From Trileptium ribeirensis (Eukaryota > Nematoda > Enoplea > Enoplida > Thoracostomopsidae): DNA of 64,000 nucleotides. Below, piece by piece: positions 60,054 to 64,000 of the stretch (the stretch's first letter is position 1; each line of letters starts with the position of its first letter). Location: positions 1-64,000 of the forward strand of contig JASANE010028048.1 of assembly GCA_030248225.1 (NCBI GenBank), given 5' to 3'. The translations under genes and the position numbers were made by a program. A model generated the notes under the pieces. That model made no database searches and was not told the origin of the DNA. It worked only from the letters and a program-made list of their open reading frames with translations.

Positions 60054-61698
60054 GTAAGTAGGAATGGCCGGTAGGACCGCACGGTTTATTTCGAGTTATC
60101 GTAGGAAAGATTGGCCGTGACGGATACCCGTCACGACCGTCCTCACGAATCAAGACCACAAAAATATGGCTGTCCGCCCGAACGCGAACAGCAATTGAGA
60201 GAATTTCCTGAAAGTTATAAGAATAAACCTAAAATATTAAACTTCCTAGTGTTCAATTTGTATCACTGTACGGGTAACTAGAAAAGCTTTATGAAATGTT
60301 AAACACCAACGCTCATTGTCGCTGGTCGAGATAAGAGATAACATTTAGAAAAGTTGGAAAATTTATTATTTAAAGTATCGGCTCCGGTCCATAACTCCGG
60401 AACCGTTGGGAATTTGTAAATTTCTTACTCAATATTTCTTGTAGGAAATTTTACGATCTTTCGAATGAGACCAGTTTCGTGGAGATCCGACCCGGATCCA
60501 CGGAGTTATGGGTAAATAAGTAAATATGTAAGCCAATAAAATACAATTATTTAAATAACTCCACGAATATTGGTTACAAAATTATATATAGGGCATCGTT
60601 ATAATCCCAGAACCGAGGCTTTCTTTTGATCCCGGACCGGTCCCGCTGTACCCACTTTTAGGTACCCCCTCATGCGAAGATTTTAGGAATAATGCCCCGA
60701 CAGGCGTGTAACCCCTCATTGGGTTCCCCTTGTCAAGACCAACTCAAATATATATAAAACACCCCAGAAAAGTGTACCCCGAACTCGAGGGAGCCGTTTA
60801 AAACACCCTCGTTTTTGGAAAATTTGGCATGGACCCTCCCCCAAGAGCTCATTTCTCCCCTGTCGACCGAATGCGGTCCTGTTACATATCATTTTATTCG
60901 GTCGGACATACTGAGTCCGAATCCGAACTTCTTAGGGCCCTTTTGCCACCTTTGAAGGGACTCTTTTCTTTTACCTATTTGCCCCCGCTTCTTTCTTTTG
61001 TTTACATAAGCCGCATCTCTCTTTTCCGCAGTGTTCTTCTAAGTCTTTATATAAAATGAGTACGTTTAAATATTAAGTTGATATTAAAGTTAAGTAAATA
61101 AATAAATTAAGATTGAATTTATGTATATATTTATATCTAGTTCGTCGCTGGTAAGCTGAAGTGCAGTGAGTAAACAAGACTCAATATGATCGCTAGCCTC
61201 GTATGAACGTTATATTAATTTTATACGGAGTTTATTAAGTTTTATTAATTTGATGCCTCCCTTATCAATTGATATCAGTTTGATATTAAAGCGGTAAGGA
61301 CTAGTAATAAATACGCTCTAGAGTCAACAAACTTGTAAGTTTGACATTAAGTTCATATGAAGTTTAGGACCGTTTCATATAAAGTCAGTACCGAATTCGA
61401 GAGTTTAATAAAGTTGGAGTAGTCGGCCAAACAGTTGGTTTATTAGTAGTCTAATATAGCGTTTATTAGCAACCTCTAGAAAAGTTTGAATTAATAATAG
61501 TTTTATACTAAAAAGGGGTCATAAATCACCTTAATTATATCAAATTTGGACATTCACTTGGTTCAAATTTGATCAAAATTTAAGGTGATAACAGTGTTGA
61601 CTTTTGAGCTCAGAAAATGGGGCCAAATCGCCCCAAAAGTGCTGAATAAGCATTCTAACGAACTAGGAATTCAAAATTTCAAAAATTTAAAATCCGAG

Positions 61699-61736
61699 TA
61701 TAAAAGCAGAGTTGCAATAACTCTGCAGTGTTCAGT
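61699..61736 (+). promoter_or_regulatory. TATAAAAG box plus TCAGT initiator, element copy 3
   Basis: TATAAAAG at 61699-61706 and TTCAGT with the initiator A at 61734, 35 bases from the first T of the box. This is exactly the spacing in copy 2. The sequence downstream (ACTTCGGCAGCG, GTTCGGTCGTTTTGCAG) is also conserved. It is interpreted as the element's own polymerase II core promoter. Confidence 0.65.
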
Positions 61737-61899
61737 ACGACTTCGGCAGCGTGAAGTTCGGTCGTTTTGCAGACCGACTCCGACGCTTATAAATTTCACT
61801 GTTTTGACTTCGTCTTTCCGCTTTGGATTTGTGGTTTTCCCGACTGGATGTTGCAATGGGATGGACGCGCGATGGACGTGGAGTCAAAGAGTCGTGAAC

Positions 61900-61905
61900 G
61901 TAAGT
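61900..61905 (+). promoter_or_regulatory. Conserved GTAAGT 5' splice-site-like motif, copy 3
   Basis: GAACGTAAGTGT lies 166 bases downstream of the initiator, at the position equivalent to 31216-31221 in copy 2 (162 bases). Neighbouring sequence differs more than the motif. Confidence 0.5.
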
Positions 61906-62559
61906 GTGGACAGGGATGCGTGGGGGGTCACCGAACCGTAGCGAAGTAGACTAGGAGAATTGCCACGATAGGACAGTGTAGTACACATTGACTAGCCGTA
62001 AGCTTAAAACTACATGGATTCCCTGTCCATGCTCCTATTTACCTGTTAGCCCTGCCCGTCCTACCTTGTCCCGCAGGCAGGTAGTCGTGGTTAGCCGATC
62101 ACACTGTTTAATTAGATAGCCGATGTCCTGCTGAACCTTCCTCGGTCAATGAGTTAGGACACAAACAGACGCGACACTCGCGTCAAGTACTTTTACACGA
62201 AGATTGAAAATTTTAGTTTGAGCCGACCGAGGTTAAATAAATTTTGGAACTCCGAATCATCCACGGTCACACACTTTTCATTCAGCAATTATCAAAGTTT
62301 ATTTGCAAGGTCTTATGCGTTTTACGATTTCTTTGGACGTAAATCCGTCTATCTGTTTTTGACACTTTGTTAATAGAGATTCATCAGTGTTTTTGCATTA
62401 ATTTACTCTAGGAACCTAATCAAAATTTCGCTAATAATGCAGTATTGATGTAGGCTTTATCCGCACGCGGAAAAGTTGTATTAAACCACAAGCAAACGTA
62501 TGGCTTTAACGCCCCACGAACGAGACAACTCGCCTGGGTAGAATTAGACCTATCTCGAA

Positions 62560-63110
62560 AAGAACAATTCCTGGAATTAGGTTAAAATTTTACCCGGATC
62601 TCGAAAAGGATCCGAGCATTCGATCCGCTATGTAAACCGTTCAATTATCGCGTCGGAAACATAAACACGACGACCCTAAAGGAGATAGTCCCCACCAAAA
62701 TATGAAAATCAACATATCTTAAGTTCTTCTCCAGAAATTTTGCTAAATCTTTGGCAGTTTCTTCGTAGTACTGTCTACTAACGAATAGGACTCTAAAACA
62801 TGTCGATTTCGAGTCAGAACCCCAAACCCGACGGGATCGAAGAGGCCTAACGCCACCAAAAATGCAAAATTAAAATATTTTAAGATCCTCTCCAGGAATT
62901 TTGTTGAAACGCTCGCTGTTTCTTCGTAGGGATGTCCGCTACCGGACACCATCTTAAAACCCAGTACTAGCAATTCGGAATCGCAAACTCGACGCCCGAT
63001 AGGGGTCCACCCCCACCTAAAATTTGAAATGTCTATAAGTTAAAGTTCTTTCCAGGAATTTCAACGATTTTACCGTACAAATAGAGACCCGTTAGGCCTT
63101 CCAATTGAGC
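62560..63110 (+). repeat. ~160-bp tandem units in element tail, copy 3
   Basis: Units with TTCCTGGAATT / TCTCCAGGAATTTTG and GTTTCTTCGTA, starting near 62569, 62731, 62891 and 63050. This is the reverse complement of the array at 29990-30530. It confirms that the array is an ancestral part of the element. Confidence 0.75.
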
Positions 63111-64000
63111 TAGCAAGCCCGGCAAAGCCGTGGCTCATTCAAAAATTATGGACCCGGGCAGAGCAAAATCCGCCCAGGGTCGACACAAGTTTCATAGAAT
63201 TCCCTGCCTTATGCAGTTGAATATACAGCCTTATAAGTCGGTTTTGGTCTTGCTTTCGCACACGTTTTTGTCATACTTCTGAGTCTCTCTCTAAACATAT
63301 GGTAGTAGAGCAGCACGAAAGCCGTCGGAGACTTGAATCTCCGATATGCGGCCGCTGCAATGAAATTATCAAATTTACCAGAGTTGGTACATTTGTTGGT
63401 AGTGGCAATCTTTTTGAGTAACAAAATTGACGATGTCGCTAGACGCGATATCGGGTCTCGGCTCGACCGACCAATTTTTGGGAGGACCGCTGACCCGGTC
63501 CTAGAAAATCGATACATAAGGTCAAGCCCAGCCGCCGTGCAAAATTTCGTAGAGAAAGGCTGGCGAATTAACAATATATTGAAAGTTATGAATTTCCCCC
63601 AGTCCCCGTAGAACCAACCACGAAATCTCGGTCGAAAACTAGGAATCCGAGTGATTTAGGAATACAAACGGAAATAATTACTGTTAGTAAAATTGTTACG
63701 GTTGTCCCGACAACCGGGGCCTCCGCTTACCGACTCGCTTTGTCGAGTAGAAATCTCCCGAAATAATAGTTAAATTTTAGTACCAGATATAGCTCGTTCT
63801 TGAGAGTTTTTCAAGTCAGAATAACTTAAGTTTTAGCGTTTTTAAGATAGCGCCGATGACCGATGAGGTATCGCTAAGCATAGTTCTCCTTCTAGCTGAA
63901 TTTATAGGTACCGAAATACAATTTTAACCCCTGCCCCCATACCTCACAGTTGGCATAAGTTTCACATAATGATAACGCACACCCACTTTCTGGCACTAAT

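Larger units (their letters stand above)
58110..64000 (+). mobile_element. Large element family, copy 3 (runs off window)
   Basis: The reverse complement of copy 2 over its whole visible length: GGGTACGAAACCCACGG (58200), the head block with GCACCGCCGACAG (58430), GGCCATAAAGGC motifs (58546-59020), GACGGTACGACTC (59258), GGCCGTGACGG...CGTCAC (60110), GGCTCCGGTCCATAACTCC (60390), promoter-like pair (61699-61736), tandem tail units (62560-63110), GGTTGTCCCGACAACCGGGGC (63703) and beyond. The left boundary is close to 58110. It contains the 748-bp hAT insertion. No long ORF. The tail end lies outside the window. Confidence 0.82.

Overview
The window is AT-rich metazoan nuclear DNA: long introns, dense transposon debris and no compact gene array. 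Exon structure (GT-AG junctions, conserved phases) and the retroelement types point to an invertebrate. The lineage cannot be fixed from the sequence; the homeobox protein is clearly divergent from vertebrate copies. Two host genes are recognised, both on the minus strand. They were assembled by reading reverse-complement exons and checking splice phase, because nearly all exons are shorter than an ordinary ORF call.

Gene 1 (about 7.2-22.9 kb, minus) is a PREP/PKNOX-type TALE homeobox gene. Three exons (15865-15987, 12695-12771, 8091-8856) encode a complete TALE homeodomain. A linker exon (22444-22864) begins exactly where the MEIS/PKNOX N-terminal domain ends in relatives, and a short last exon (7233-7304) carries the stop. 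At least one small exon between 22444 and 15987 is missing by phase, and the exons for the N-terminal domain are not visible.

Gene 2 (about 35.9-56.7 kb, minus) is a CARMIL-type leucine-rich-repeat gene (capping-protein/actin regulator). Six exons (56618-56705, 50082-50139, 48954-49051, 46221-46408, 38915-38992, 35858-36045) run collinear with the central LRR domain. The PH domain at the N-terminus and everything after the middle of the LRR domain are not found. The 23-35 kb block, where the 3' part of CARMIL and the 5' part of PREP should both lie, is almost entirely mobile-element sequence.

The most striking unexplained structure is a large repeated element present three times: 22.99-26.92 kb (plus orientation, damaged), 27.48-34.53 kb (minus orientation) and 58.1 kb to the window end (plus orientation). 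It has no recognisable long ORF. It carries a head with repeated GGCCATAAAGGC-like motifs, a central TATA-box/initiator pair with identical 35-bp spacing in two diverged copies, a conserved GTAAGT about 160 bp downstream, and a tail of about 160-bp tandem units. Copies 1 and 2 sit tail-to-tail, and copies 2 and 3 flank the CARMIL exons as a giant inverted repeat.

Other mobile elements: a degenerate EN-RT-RNaseH LINE (40.6-45.1 kb, plus) inside a CARMIL intron; a mariner/Tc1-type element (50.84-52.23 kb, minus); a non-autonomous hAT element with a perfect 8-bp target duplication (59306-60053) and a longer diverged relative (24485-25610); a Harbinger-like MITE with a TTA duplication (2574-3082) nested in a foldback element; a 539-bp MITE with a CAAAT duplication beside a CARMIL exon (49523-50061); and a six-copy family with GAAACGGAGCGAGC ends. 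Several broken, unidentified coding remnants are listed. No tRNA, rRNA or CRISPR was found.
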